This document shows positions 52,052-60,824 of a stretch of DNA of 64,000 nucleotides, in pieces; position 1 is the stretch's first letter; each line of letters opens with the position of its first letter. A program made the position numbers and the translations under genes. The stretch covers positions 80,162 to 144,161 of the forward strand of contig SCUE01000035.1 in assembly GCA_004297775.1 (NCBI GenBank), in the 5' to 3' direction. This stretch comes from Chloroflexota bacterium. Lineage in GTDB: Bacteria > Chloroflexota > UBA6077 > FW602-bin22. The notes below the pieces were generated by a model. It did not search any database, was not told where the DNA came from, and worked only from the letters and a program-made list of their open reading frames with translations.

Positions 52052-53098
52052 ATGACGGATCGAACGGTTGAACTGCGCACGATCGAGGACGCGCGCGTAG
52101 TCGTCCTGGCCGAGCGGTCGACGTCGTCGGAAGTCTGGATCGTGGCCGACGTCGGCGCGAACGTGGCACGTTTCCGGACGCGCGTCGGCGACACCGAGCG
52201 CGAGATCCTGGCCGCGCCGCCGGACATCGCGACGCTCCGCGCCCGCCCGACCCGTTTCGGTTCGGCCTGTCTCTTCCCCTACCCCGGCCGCGTCGCCGGT
52301 GGCGCGTTTTCGTTTGGCGGACGCACCTACCAATTGCCGACCGACGCGCGCGACGGGCACGCGATCCACGGCGTCGTCCGAACCCGCCCCTGGGAGATCG
52401 TCGCGCTGACGGCCGACGATCGCGGCGCATCGGCCACGCTGCACATCGACACGCGCTCGGCCGCGATTCCGATCTCGGAGTGGCCGTGGCCGTTCGACCT
52501 GCGCCTCGTCGTGACGCTGGTCGGCGGCGTCCTTCGCGTCGCGACGACCGTGCGCAATATCGGCGGCGAGGCGATGCCGTTTGGCCTCGGGTTCCATCCC
52601 TACTTCCCGACGCCGTTCGGCCCGGCCGGCAGCCAGGACGCCTGCGCCGTCTGGGTCGATGCCGACGAACAGTGGCGCCAGAGCGGCGGTCTGCCAACCG
52701 GCGAGATCGTGCCGCTGGGACCAAGCGGCTGGCCGCGCGTGGCGACGCCGCTCGGGCAGATCGTGCCGGACGTCGTGTCGGCCGAGGGGCCGGTGCGGAA
52801 CGCGCTCTATCGGCGACTGGCGGAAGGTCCAGCGTCCGGACCGGGCGGTATGCGGGCCGGAATCGTCGACTCGGTCAACGGCGTCGCGGTCAGCGTGCGC
52901 GCGAGCGTCGGCTTCGATCGAACGGTCTTCTTCACGCCGCCGTCACCGGCGGTCGTGTCGATCGAGCCGCAGACGTGCGTGCCGAACGCGCTCGCGCTGG
53001 CGGCGACCTCGGCGCTGCCAACTGGGCTCGAAGTCCTTCAACCGGGCGAAAGGTGGAACGGATGGTTCGAGATCATGCCGGAGGCCCTGCCGAATTAG
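52052..53098 (+). CDS. Aldose 1-epimerase family protein
   Basis: 348 residues from ATG 52052 with GGGAGG upstream. GSACLFPYPGRVAGGAFSFG, GHAIHGVVRTRPWEIV (the catalytic-type His near 108) and FGLGFHPYFPTP (second His) are the galactose mutarotase signature. IEPQTCVPNALAL near the C terminus is also usual. It interconverts alpha and beta anomers of a sugar or sugar phosphate. It lies next to sugar oxidoreductase genes, though on the other strand. Confidence 0.85.
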   Translation: MTDRTVELRTIEDARVVVLAERSTSSEVWIVADVGANVARFRTRVGDTEREILAAPPDIATLRARPTRFGSACLFPYPGRVAGGAFSFGGRTYQLPTDARDGHAIHGVVRTRPWEIVALTADDRGASATLHIDTRSAAIPISEWPWPFDLRLVVTLVGGVLRVATTVRNIGGEAMPFGLGFHPYFPTPFGPAGSQDACAVWVDADEQWRQSGGLPTGEIVPLGPSGWPRVATPLGQIVPDVVSAEGPVRNALYRRLAEGPASGPGGMRAGIVDSVNGVAVSVRASVGFDRTVFFTPPSPAVVSIEPQTCVPNALALAATSALPTGLEVLQPGERWNGWFEIMPEALPN

Positions 53099-53176
53099 CG
53101 GGCAAGGCCAATCCGTCCTTCCTGTCTATGGACCGAAGGGTGTTGCTATTCTTGCTGAACCGGTGGGAGCCGCATT

Positions 53177-53284
53177 GTGACCGAGGAGTATCGGTACGCG
53201 ATCGAATACCAGAGCCAAGCTGGTCGCTGGGTTCGCCTGGCGACCTTCAGACGGCCGCTCGACGCCGACCACGCCTTCCAATGA
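53177..53284 (+). CDS. Very short protein, truncated relative of the next gene
   Basis: 35 residues from GTG 53177 with GGGAG 7 bases upstream: EYRYAIEYQSQAGRWVRLAT, then FRRPLDADHAFQ. The pattern RY-x-I-E-x-Q...W and the later Asp-Ala match the start of the 71-residue protein at 53364. It looks like a copy cut short by an early stop. Below the size where coding can be asserted. Confidence 0.4.
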   Translation: MTEEYRYAIEYQSQAGRWVRLATFRRPLDADHAFQ

Positions 53285-53363
53285 TGATTGCCCGCGGCGT
53301 GAAGCGACCGATGATTCAGATTCGGTTTAGAGTCATCGCGAGTGCCAATCTATCGACGGAGGA

Positions 53364-53579
53364 ATGAAGGTGGATTCGACTCTCCCGGGTAGATATGTGA
53401 TCGAGTTGCAGCCGGATCCGGCGATCGGCTGGCAGGAGTGGTACCGGACTGACGACGCGGACGACGCGCAGGCCGTCTGGCTCCGACTGCTCGATGTGGG
53501 GTTGCGGGCGCCGGCCCGTTTGGTCGAGTCCGAAGTACTGCGGGCGTACACGCCGGATGAAGCGACCGCGCTGACGTAA
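53364..53579 (+). CDS. Small protein of unknown function (71 residues)
   Basis: ATG 53364 directly after GGAGGA. Sequence YVIELQPDPAIGWQEWYRTD followed by DADDAQAVWLRLLDVGLRAP suggests a compact alpha/beta fold of one hairpin and one helix. No family name is known to me. The short gene 80 bases upstream appears related. Confidence 0.5.
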   Translation: MKVDSTLPGRYVIELQPDPAIGWQEWYRTDDADDAQAVWLRLLDVGLRAPARLVESEVLRAYTPDEATALT

Positions 53580-53612
53580 CACCGGCGCGCGCGCGATCCT
53601 CCAAGGAACTGT

Positions 53613-54620
53613 CTATGCCGTAACCGCGGCCGGGACGTCCACGACCGTCCCGGTTTCCCAGGAGCGGATCGCGGCCTCGATGACTTCCTGGGCGGCCAGC
53701 CCCTCGGCGCCGGATCCCTCGATCTCCTCCGGCGGCACGCGCGCCGCCACCTGCTCGACGAATCGGCGTATCCGATTGCGGAACGTCGTCTCGAAGATGA
53801 GCGTGCCGCTCATCAGCGTGTTCTGAATCACGATCTGCTCGTCGGAGTCGTGTGGGTAGAACGTCAGTTTCTCGGCGACATTCTCGATGACGAATCGTCC
53901 CTTCGTTCCGGCGACCTCGCACCGTTCGATCGGGTGGCGCGTCGTCATGTCGTACGAGCCGGTCAGGTGCCCGATCGCGCCGCTGGCGAACTGGAGATTG
54001 ACCGAGCAATTCGACCAGATCGCGCGGTGGCTGGCCTTCTTCATGAACGCGTGGACGCGCTGGATGTCGCCGACGAAGTAGCGCAAGACGTCGATCGAGT
54101 GCGGGTGGAGCGCCCGAAGGTGAAACCAGGGCGACGATTCGTTCGGATTGCGAATCCAGAGCGCCATGTTCGCGAACAGGATCTCGCCGAGCTTCCCCTC
54201 ATCGATCCACCGACGAGCGGTCGCCGCGATCGGGACGAAACGGTGGTTCAGATCGACGCCCAGGTAGAGTCCGCGGCTCCGCGCGAACGCGACCATTTCC
54301 CGGGCGCGCGCGATCTCGTTCGAGAGCGGCTTCTCGCAGAGCACGTGGACGCCGGTGCGCAGAGCCGCCATCGTCGGCGTGTAGTGATGGCCGCCGTTCT
54401 CGGGCCCGGCCGTCGTGACGCTCAGAATGTCGAGGCGCTCGGTGGCCAGCATCCGATCGAGATCGCCATACGCCGTCGCGCCGAAGTCACGCGCGAAGGC
54501 GGCGGTTTTCTCCGGGACGAGGTCGCAGACCGCGACCAACTCCGCGCCGGGGGTTTCGCGATAGGACCGGGCGTGGATGCGGCCGATGTTCCCGGCGCCG
54601 ACGATGCCGACGCGGACCAT
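53613..54620 (-). CDS. Gfo/Idh/MocA-family oxidoreductase
   Basis: 335 residues. Rossmann N terminus VRVGIVGAGNIGRIHARSYR (NAD(P) binding), then VLCEKPLSNEIARAREMVAF with the catalytic-region EKP, and LHPHSIDVLRYFVGDI in the C-terminal sheet domain. The family oxidises or reduces sugars, inositols and related compounds. Its ATG overlaps the stop of the upstream isomerase (TGATG), so the SDR, isomerase and this gene form a tight three-gene operon for sugar or cyclitol breakdown. Confidence 0.9.
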   Translation of the reverse strand: MVRVGIVGAGNIGRIHARSYRETPGAELVAVCDLVPEKTAAFARDFGATAYGDLDRMLATERLDILSVTTAGPENGGHHYTPTMAALRTGVHVLCEKPLSNEIARAREMVAFARSRGLYLGVDLNHRFVPIAATARRWIDEGKLGEILFANMALWIRNPNESSPWFHLRALHPHSIDVLRYFVGDIQRVHAFMKKASHRAIWSNCSVNLQFASGAIGHLTGSYDMTTRHPIERCEVAGTKGRFVIENVAEKLTFYPHDSDEQIVIQNTLMSGTLIFETTFRNRIRRFVEQVAARVPPEEIEGSGAEGLAAQEVIEAAIRSWETGTVVDVPAAVTA

Positions 54621-55429
54621 CAGGCCGCCTCGCCGGTCATCGCTCGCAATGCCGCGTGAGATCGTTCGACGACGTCTTGAACGGCGGCGAGGGAGAAGTC
54701 GCGCGTCCCGACGATCTCGAGGACGAGGTACGGCGCCCTCGTGCGCGCGAACTCGGCCGCGATCGCGGCAACGTCCATCAGTCCACCTCCCGGAATCTGC
54801 TGTTCGATGGCGCCGGGGCCAGCCGCATCGCGCGGACCGGCGTCGCGAATGCGCGCCGTGGCGACGTGCGGCGCCAGGCGGCGTATGGCCGCGACGGGAT
54901 CTTCGTTCACGCGCCACAGATGCGACCCGTCGATGTTCAGGCCAACATCCGATGAGTCGACCTCGGCGATGAATCGCTCGGCGGTCAGAGTCGAGTACAC
55001 GGCGGCCCTGACGTGCGGCTTGACGGACAGCCGAATGCCGACCGCCGCGGCCGTCACCGCCAGATCGCGCCAGATCGCGACCATCGCGCGCCACGAATCG
55101 GGATCGTCGGAGACACCGCCCGATCCGGTCGTGATTGCCGGCGCGCCGAGCGCGGCCGCCAGATGAATGAGGTGACGAAAGCGATCGCGCTTCGCCGCGT
55201 CGAGCACGTCGGTACTGGCGCCGATCGACTCGATCGAGAGCGCACGATCAGCCGCCGCCGCGCGGATCGACCGAATGGCCGCGTCGCTGGCATGGACCGA
55301 AAGGTGCTCGGCCATACCCGGGATCGCCGCCAACTCGATCGCGTCGAATCCAGCCCGGCGAATCCCGTCCAGCGCCGCTTCGAGCGGATGCCCACCGTAC
55401 AGGATCGTGCCACAGCCGAGGCGCGCCAT
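54620..55429 (-). CDS. Sugar phosphate isomerase/epimerase (xylose isomerase-like TIM barrel)
   Basis: 269 residues. FDAIELAAIPGMAEHLSVHA, LGAPAITTGSGGV, LSVKPHVRAAVYSTLTAERF, VGLNIDGSHLWRVNEDPVAA and YLVLEIVGTRDF follow the order seen in AP-endonuclease-2-like barrels such as IolE/IolH and tagatose epimerases; Glu/Asp/His metal ligands sit at strand ends. Starts and stops overlap both neighbours (TGATG on each side), which shows translational coupling. The substrate is unknown. Confidence 0.82.
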   Translation of the reverse strand: MARLGCGTILYGGHPLEAALDGIRRAGFDAIELAAIPGMAEHLSVHASDAAIRSIRAAAADRALSIESIGASTDVLDAAKRDRFRHLIHLAAALGAPAITTGSGGVSDDPDSWRAMVAIWRDLAVTAAAVGIRLSVKPHVRAAVYSTLTAERFIAEVDSSDVGLNIDGSHLWRVNEDPVAAIRRLAPHVATARIRDAGPRDAAGPGAIEQQIPGGGLMDVAAIAAEFARTRAPYLVLEIVGTRDFSLAAVQDVVERSHAALRAMTGEAA

Positions 55430-56238
55430 CAGCGGCTGGTGTAGTTGATCTCGCCGGCGGCGCGGTCCTGACCGCGAGCCAGGTAGCCGCCATCGACTCG
55501 GAGATCCTCGCCGGTGATGAAGCTGGCCGCCGAGCTGCAGAGAAACGCGATCGCGGTCGCCACCTCGGCCGGTTCGCCGGTCCGATTCAGCATGTGCTGC
55601 GGCCCGAAGACTGGCTCCCACCTGGCGCGGTCGCCGTTGGTCATGCGATCGAGTTCCGGCGTCCAGATCGTGCCCGGCGAGACGCTGTTGACGCGGATGT
55701 TGTCGACTGCCAGATCGAGCGCCTGGCAGCGCGTCATCGCCAGGATCGCGCCCTTCGTCGCGTTGTAGGTCCAGCGATTCGGCTGGGCGATCCAACCCGA
55801 GATCGACGCGGTATTGACGATCGCGCCGCCACCGGCCGATCGGATCAGCGGCACGATCGCGCCGGCCATGAGCGCCGAGCCCTTGACGTTCACGCCGAGG
55901 CTGATGTCCCAATCGCGGCCGGTCGCCTTCTCGGCCGCGGAGAGGAAGCTGGCCGCGCAGTTGATAAGCCAGCGAACGGGCCGATGGCTGGCCGCGCTGG
56001 CCGAGATCGCGGCCGCGGCGGCGTGATGGCAGTCTCCCTCACTCGAAACGTCGGCCACGGCGACGGTCGCGTCGCCCAGTTCGAGGGCGGTCGCGTGGGA
56101 TTTTGCCTCGTCGCGATCGACGATCACGACTCCCGCGCCAGCGCGATGGAACTCGACGGCGACCGCGCGGCCGATGCCGGAGGCGCCGCCAGTGATGACC
56201 GCGATCGTGCCCGTGAAGTCGGAGTGGAAATCGGCCAT
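55429..56238 (-). CDS. Short-chain dehydrogenase/reductase
   Basis: 269 residues. Cofactor motif VITGGASGIGRAVAVEFHRA (TGxxxGxG) with an Asp (VDRDE) that favours NAD(H); catalytic Ser in NTASISGWIA, and YNATKGAILAMTRC giving Tyr-x3-Lys; SPGTIWTPELDRM near the end. First gene of the three-gene operon with the isomerase and the Gfo/Idh/MocA protein. Likely oxidises a sugar or polyol intermediate. Confidence 0.92.
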   Translation of the reverse strand: MADFHSDFTGTIAVITGGASGIGRAVAVEFHRAGAGVVIVDRDEAKSHATALELGDATVAVADVSSEGDCHHAAAAAISASAASHRPVRWLINCAASFLSAAEKATGRDWDISLGVNVKGSALMAGAIVPLIRSAGGGAIVNTASISGWIAQPNRWTYNATKGAILAMTRCQALDLAVDNIRVNSVSPGTIWTPELDRMTNGDRARWEPVFGPQHMLNRTGEPAEVATAIAFLCSSAASFITGEDLRVDGGYLARGQDRAAGEINYTSR

Positions 56239-56377
56239 CGCTACGCTCCTCCGGTGAAGACGGTGAAGTGCGAAACGTCCGGCCGGCCGGCAATTGCCTG
56301 GATGATGGCTACCTCGACGATCACGCTCGGAACTCCTTCATGCGATGAGATTGTCGCGCTGCGCGGCGAGGTTCGCG

Positions 56378-56737
56378 TCAGTGCGTCGGCTCGCCGAGCG
56401 CGCCTTTCAGGTCGAAGGCAAGCTCCATCGGCGCCCACCAGTCGTCGCCCGTGGCGAAGGGCGAGCGCTCCTGAAACTCCTCCGCCATCCACCTGTTCCA
56501 TTCGACCGACCGCGGATCTTCGCGAACGCGCCCGAAATCGCGCTTCAGATCGAAGTCGTCATCGGTCTCGAGGTACATAAACAGTTGATTGCCGACCTGC
56601 CAGATCTTCATCTGCTGAATGCCGATGGTCTTGATCTGCGCCAGAACCTCCGGCCACACGCGCGTGTGTTCCAGCTTGTAGCGAGCGATGCGATCCGGGT
56701 CGTTCTGGAGATTGATTGTCTGGGCGTAGGTCTTCAT
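56378..56737 (-). CDS. rhaM: L-rhamnose mutarotase family protein
   Basis: 119 residues. YAQTINLQNDPDRIARYKLE, HTRVWPEVLAQIKTIGIQQM and the run RWMAEEFQ are the RhaM pattern, with the catalytic His of HTRVWPEV near residue 24. RhaM converts between alpha and beta L-rhamnose; some relatives act on L-fucose. GGAGCAAGG precedes the ATG. It lies upstream of the SDR operon on the same strand, in keeping with deoxysugar breakdown. The 139-base gap up to the SDR has a short frame ending SHFTVFTGGA that I cannot interpret. Confidence 0.85.
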   Translation of the reverse strand: MKTYAQTINLQNDPDRIARYKLEHTRVWPEVLAQIKTIGIQQMKIWQVGNQLFMYLETDDDFDLKRDFGRVREDPRSVEWNRWMAEEFQERSPFATGDDWWAPMELAFDLKGALGEPTH

Positions 56738-56845
56738 CGTCCTTGCTCCTTCTCGACCGCTGACTCGCGAGCGACCGTGACGCTCGACGCGCGTCAGTGT
56801 AGCCCGCGGCGCGCGCGGTCTTCGGCAGGAACGCCCTCAACCTGA

Positions 56846-56866
56846 CCTTCTCCCAAGGGGAGAAGG
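56846..56866. terminator. Perfect 9-base hairpin after smc
   Basis: CCTTCTCCC (56846-56854), loop AAG, GGGAGAAGG (56858-56866), 22 bases downstream of the smc stop. It lacks a T-run. Such CTTCTCCC hairpins also occur as dispersed repeats in bacterial genomes. Confidence 0.45.
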
Positions 56867-56887
56867 GACTCGCGCGCAGGACTTCTT

Positions 56888-59800
56888 CTACGCCGGGACG
56901 TCGGCCAGCCGCAGGGAAACCGTTCGGGAGATGGAGCGATCGATCATCGTGACGCCGAAGAGCGCATCGGCCGCTTCCATCGTGCCGCGATTGTGGGTGA
57001 TGACGACGAACTGCGTCCGGGCGGAAAGTTCGCGCAGCGTCTTGGCGAAGCGAACGATGTTGGCGTCGTCGAGCGCCGCGTCCACCTCATCCAGAATGCA
57101 GATCGGCGTCGGATTTACGTCCAGGATCGCGAAGAGGATCGCGACTGCCGTCAGCGCGCGCTCGCCACCGGAAAGGAGCGACAGGCTCTGCGCCCGTTTG
57201 CCTGGCGGCTGGGCAATGATGTCGACGCCCGGCGGGCTGCCGGACTCGGACTCGGCCAACGTGAGACGCGCGGTACCGCCGCCGAAGAGCGCCGTGAAAT
57301 GCTTGCGAAATGCCAGGCCGATCGCCTCGAACGCGGCGTCGAACTGGCGCTGCATGGCCGTCTCCAGCTCTGCGATCACCTCGCGCAGGCCACGCTGCGC
57401 GTCGGTCAGATCGGCGGCCTGTCCGGTCAAGAAGGCGTGGCGACCGAACGCCTCGTCGAACTCCTGACCGGCAGTGGCGTCGACCGCGCCGATCGCCCGC
57501 AGGCGATTGCGCAGACTCTCGATGCGCCGCCACGACTGCTGGGGATCGGCCAACGGCTCGTAGATCAATTCGGTCGGCGGGAGGACACTCCCGACCTTCG
57601 CCAGCGCGGCGCGCTCGGAAGCCCCATCGCCGAACGCGGCCTCCGCGGCGACGAGCGCGGTTTCGTCGACCGAGGAATCGCCGTCACCTGACTCCGAGGC
57701 GACGGAATCGCTCCCCGCCTCGGTCGGCGCAAGCCTCTCCGGCTCTGCCTCGGCGAGCGCGAGCCGAGCCTCGCGGCCGTGGGCGATCAGACGCTCGCGC
57801 GCCGCGCCGGCGGCGATGGCGTGTTCGCGCGCGATATCGGCGAGGCGGTCGAGTTGGGCGCGCGCCGCGGCCTCGCCCGAACGGATGACTCGAACCTGTT
57901 CGTCGATCGCGGCGATTTCGATTTCGACCGGGCGGCGCTCACCTTCGAGCGATTCGCGCTGATCTTCGACCGCGCGTCGAGCCGCGCCGAGTTCCTCGGC
58001 GTCGCCATCGAGAGCGGCGGCCTCACCGATCAGTTCGTCGATCCGCCGGCGTCGGGCTTCGACGGCCTGGTCCAGCTCCGACCGTCGGTCGGCGTAGCCT
58101 TCGAGCAGGCGCGTCTGCGCGCGTCGCTCGCCCTCGATGAGCGACACGTTATTGCGGAAGACCGAAACCCGCTCAGATTGCTCGCGAGTCGCGCTCTGGA
58201 GGGCGTCGAGTCGGTCGCGCAACGCGACGACGACGGTCGTTGACCCGTTGCGCTCGGTCGGCAATGACGCCAGCCGCGCGCGCGTGTCGCGTTCGCGCCG
58301 ATCGAGCTCCTCGACCTCGCCAACGGTGCGTCGCATCGACACGCTCGACCACTCGATTTCGCGGCGCAACCGCTCGACCCGTGCATCGAGCGCGGCGCCT
58401 TCCTCGCGCGCGGTCACGAGCGCGTGATCGGCGTCGCGACGGGACCGGATCGTCTGCTGAAGGTCCTCATCGAGTTCACGCTGCGCCTTACGCGCCGCCG
58501 CCAGCGCAGCTTGTGCTGAATTGGCATCGTCCGAAAGGGTGGCCAGCCGTCGCGGGAGATCTCGCCGTTCGCGCTCGCGGGCGAGCAGAGTTCGATCGCC
58601 GCCCTCGCGCGATCCGCCGGTGACGGCGCCGTTCGACCGAACGATTTCGCCGGCGACCGTGACGATTTGCCACGATCCGGCGAGTTGAGCCAGGGTTCGG
58701 CGCGCGACCTCGAGATCGTCGACCACCAGCGTGCGACCCAACAAGTGCTCGATCACGATCGCGTAGCGGGGGTCGTATCGCACCAGATCGGCCGCGACGC
58801 CGCGAACGCCGGCCGCGAGCATCGGCGCATCTCGGCGAGGCGCGCCGCGTAGCGTGTCGAGCGGGAGGAACGTGGCGCGACCGCCATTCGTTTTCTTCAG
58901 CAGCGCGACCGCCGCCTCGGCGTGCTCCCAACGCTCGACGACGATGTCCTGCAGATGGCCGCCGAGCGCGACCTCGATCGCCTGCTCCAGCTCGGCCGGA
59001 ACGTCGACGAGCGACGCGACGAGACCGATGACGCCATCGAGTTTCGGCGCGGTCCCGGCCCGCCGATCGGCGCGGGCGGCGGCCAGGACGGATCGAACGC
59101 CGGCGTAGTACCCGGCGTACCCGTCGCGGCTGTCGTTCAGAACGTCGAGCCGACCCTGAACGCCGGCGCGCAGTCGGCCAATGTCGGCCAGGCGAGCGGC
59201 CGCGGCCTCTTGCTCGGCGCGATTCTCGGCCAGTTCCGCGCGGCCCTTCTCGATCGCGCTGTCCTGGGCGGCGATCTCGTGGGTCAATTCGGTGCGGCGC
59301 GCCTTCGCGCGATCGACGTCGGCCTGCACGGCCAGCAATTTCTCCTCGTCGCGCTGAATCGCGCCTATCAGGTCGGCGTTCTCCTCGGCGATCGCGCGGC
59401 GTCGGTCGCCGATCCGCCCAAGCTCGGCCACGAGTTGCGAACGCTCACCCTCGAGGCGCGCAATCGCGTTTTCGGCCTGGGCCAACTGAGCACGGAGCGC
59501 GTCGAGACCCTCCCTCCGCGCCTCGTTCGTCGACTCTGCCTCGACGAGCTGTTCGGAAAGCAGGCCGATATCGGAATCGAGGCGCTCGATCTGTTCGCGC
59601 GCGACGAATGCCGCCGCCTCGTCGTCGCGCGCTCGCTCGTGGAACGCGTCGATCTCATCGCGCAGCTCGACCGCCCGCGCACGCGTGCTTCCAGAGCGCT
59701 GTCGGGCCAGCGCGAGGTCGCGTTCGACGCGATCGATCTGACCGTTCAGGTCGAGGCGCGATCGCTCGGTTTCCTCGAGGCGTACGCGGAGGGACCCTTG

Positions 59801-60625
59801 CCGCGCATCGAGTTCCGCCGCTTCCTCGAAGGTAGCCTCGATGTTAAGACGCGCGTCGGTGAGATCGTCGGCCGCCGAACGGGCGGCGGCTCCGGCCGCG
59901 TCCACCTCGGCGCGAATCGCCAGCCACCGATGGCCGTACCAGCCGGCGAGGTGCGATCGAAGCTCCGCCCGGACGCTGTCGCGCTCGCGCAGCTGGCGTG
60001 CCCGCCGTTCCAGCGACTTCAGACGCGGCTCGATTTCGGCGATCACGTCGCGTACACGGGCGAGATTCGCGTCGGTGGAGTCGAGGCGCGACCGGGCGTC
60101 GCTCAGGCGTGTCTGGTGGTGGCGGATCCCGGCCGCGTCTTCGAACAGCGCGCGCCGCTCCTCGGGCCTCAGCGACAGCGCTAGATCGACCATGCCCTGA
60201 CCGATCACGGTGTAGCCGTTCGGCGAGATGCCGCCCTTGACAAGCAGATCGACCAGATCGCGCAACCGAACCCGCGTGCCGTTCAGCAGGTAATCGCTCT
60301 GGCCGGATCGGTCGAGACGCCGCGTGACAATCACGTCGTTGAACGGCGTATCGAGGAACCCGGTGCTGTTGTCGAACTCGATCGCGACTTCGGCGAGGCC
60401 GGCGCGGCTCCGATTTGGCCCGCCAGCGAAGATGACGTCGTCGCCCTTCTTGCAGCGAAGGATCCGGGGATTCTGCTCGCCAAGCACCCAGCGGATCGCG
60501 TCAGCGACGTTCGACTTGCCGGACCCGTTTGGTCCGACGATCGCGGTCAGCCCGCCGTTGAACTCGAGGCTCGTCTTGCTGGAGAACGTCTTGAAGCCGT
60601 GAATCTCCAGCCGCTTCAAGAACAT
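56888..60625 (-). CDS. smc: Chromosome segregation protein SMC
   Basis: 1245 residues, ATG 60625 (MFLKRLEIHGFKTFSSKTSL); a start 24 bases upstream adds a non-conserved piece. Walker A AIVGPNGSGKSNVADAIRWV is near residue 30. Long coiled coils flank a hinge (about 500-640, DGVIGLVASLVDVP through VVDDLEVARRTL). The ABC signature SLLSGGERALTAVAILFAIL and Walker B CILDEVDAALDD lie near 1130-1170. SMC dimers with ScpA/ScpB organise and separate chromosomes. The divergent promoter region shared with the dehydratase gene is 60626-60824. Confidence 0.96.
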   Translation of the reverse strand: MFLKRLEIHGFKTFSSKTSLEFNGGLTAIVGPNGSGKSNVADAIRWVLGEQNPRILRCKKGDDVIFAGGPNRSRAGLAEVAIEFDNSTGFLDTPFNDVIVTRRLDRSGQSDYLLNGTRVRLRDLVDLLVKGGISPNGYTVIGQGMVDLALSLRPEERRALFEDAAGIRHHQTRLSDARSRLDSTDANLARVRDVIAEIEPRLKSLERRARQLRERDSVRAELRSHLAGWYGHRWLAIRAEVDAAGAAARSAADDLTDARLNIEATFEEAAELDARQGSLRVRLEETERSRLDLNGQIDRVERDLALARQRSGSTRARAVELRDEIDAFHERARDDEAAAFVAREQIERLDSDIGLLSEQLVEAESTNEARREGLDALRAQLAQAENAIARLEGERSQLVAELGRIGDRRRAIAEENADLIGAIQRDEEKLLAVQADVDRAKARRTELTHEIAAQDSAIEKGRAELAENRAEQEAAAARLADIGRLRAGVQGRLDVLNDSRDGYAGYYAGVRSVLAAARADRRAGTAPKLDGVIGLVASLVDVPAELEQAIEVALGGHLQDIVVERWEHAEAAVALLKKTNGGRATFLPLDTLRGAPRRDAPMLAAGVRGVAADLVRYDPRYAIVIEHLLGRTLVVDDLEVARRTLAQLAGSWQIVTVAGEIVRSNGAVTGGSREGGDRTLLARERERRDLPRRLATLSDDANSAQAALAAARKAQRELDEDLQQTIRSRRDADHALVTAREEGAALDARVERLRREIEWSSVSMRRTVGEVEELDRRERDTRARLASLPTERNGSTTVVVALRDRLDALQSATREQSERVSVFRNNVSLIEGERRAQTRLLEGYADRRSELDQAVEARRRRIDELIGEAAALDGDAEELGAARRAVEDQRESLEGERRPVEIEIAAIDEQVRVIRSGEAAARAQLDRLADIAREHAIAAGAARERLIAHGREARLALAEAEPERLAPTEAGSDSVASESGDGDSSVDETALVAAEAAFGDGASERAALAKVGSVLPPTELIYEPLADPQQSWRRIESLRNRLRAIGAVDATAGQEFDEAFGRHAFLTGQAADLTDAQRGLREVIAELETAMQRQFDAAFEAIGLAFRKHFTALFGGGTARLTLAESESGSPPGVDIIAQPPGKRAQSLSLLSGGERALTAVAILFAILDVNPTPICILDEVDAALDDANIVRFAKTLRELSARTQFVVITHNRGTMEAADALFGVTMIDRSISRTVSLRLADVPA

Positions 60626-60824
60626 AACGTGGGAACTTGATCCTACCATGCGACTGGCCGAATGCCGAGAGCGACCGGCGATCGGGCAATCCGATGGGTC
60701 AGGTCGCGATCGTCGGGCGCGATACCGGGCGCAGCCGAACCGAGGGAATGAGGCTGAGCGAGACGCCTGACGCGTGCAATTGACCGTGGCCCGCGGCCGT
60801 TACCATCTCGGAGCTGTGGATTGG

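Noticed and set aside
53281..53367. 28-codon frame starting with an ATGA overlap
   Set aside because: Too short, no ribosome-binding site, and no protein-like pattern.
56241..56340. Short frame ending SHFTVFTGGA upstream of the SDR gene
   Set aside because: About 27 codons with no supporting start signal or family; could be a leader peptide, but there is nothing to support it.
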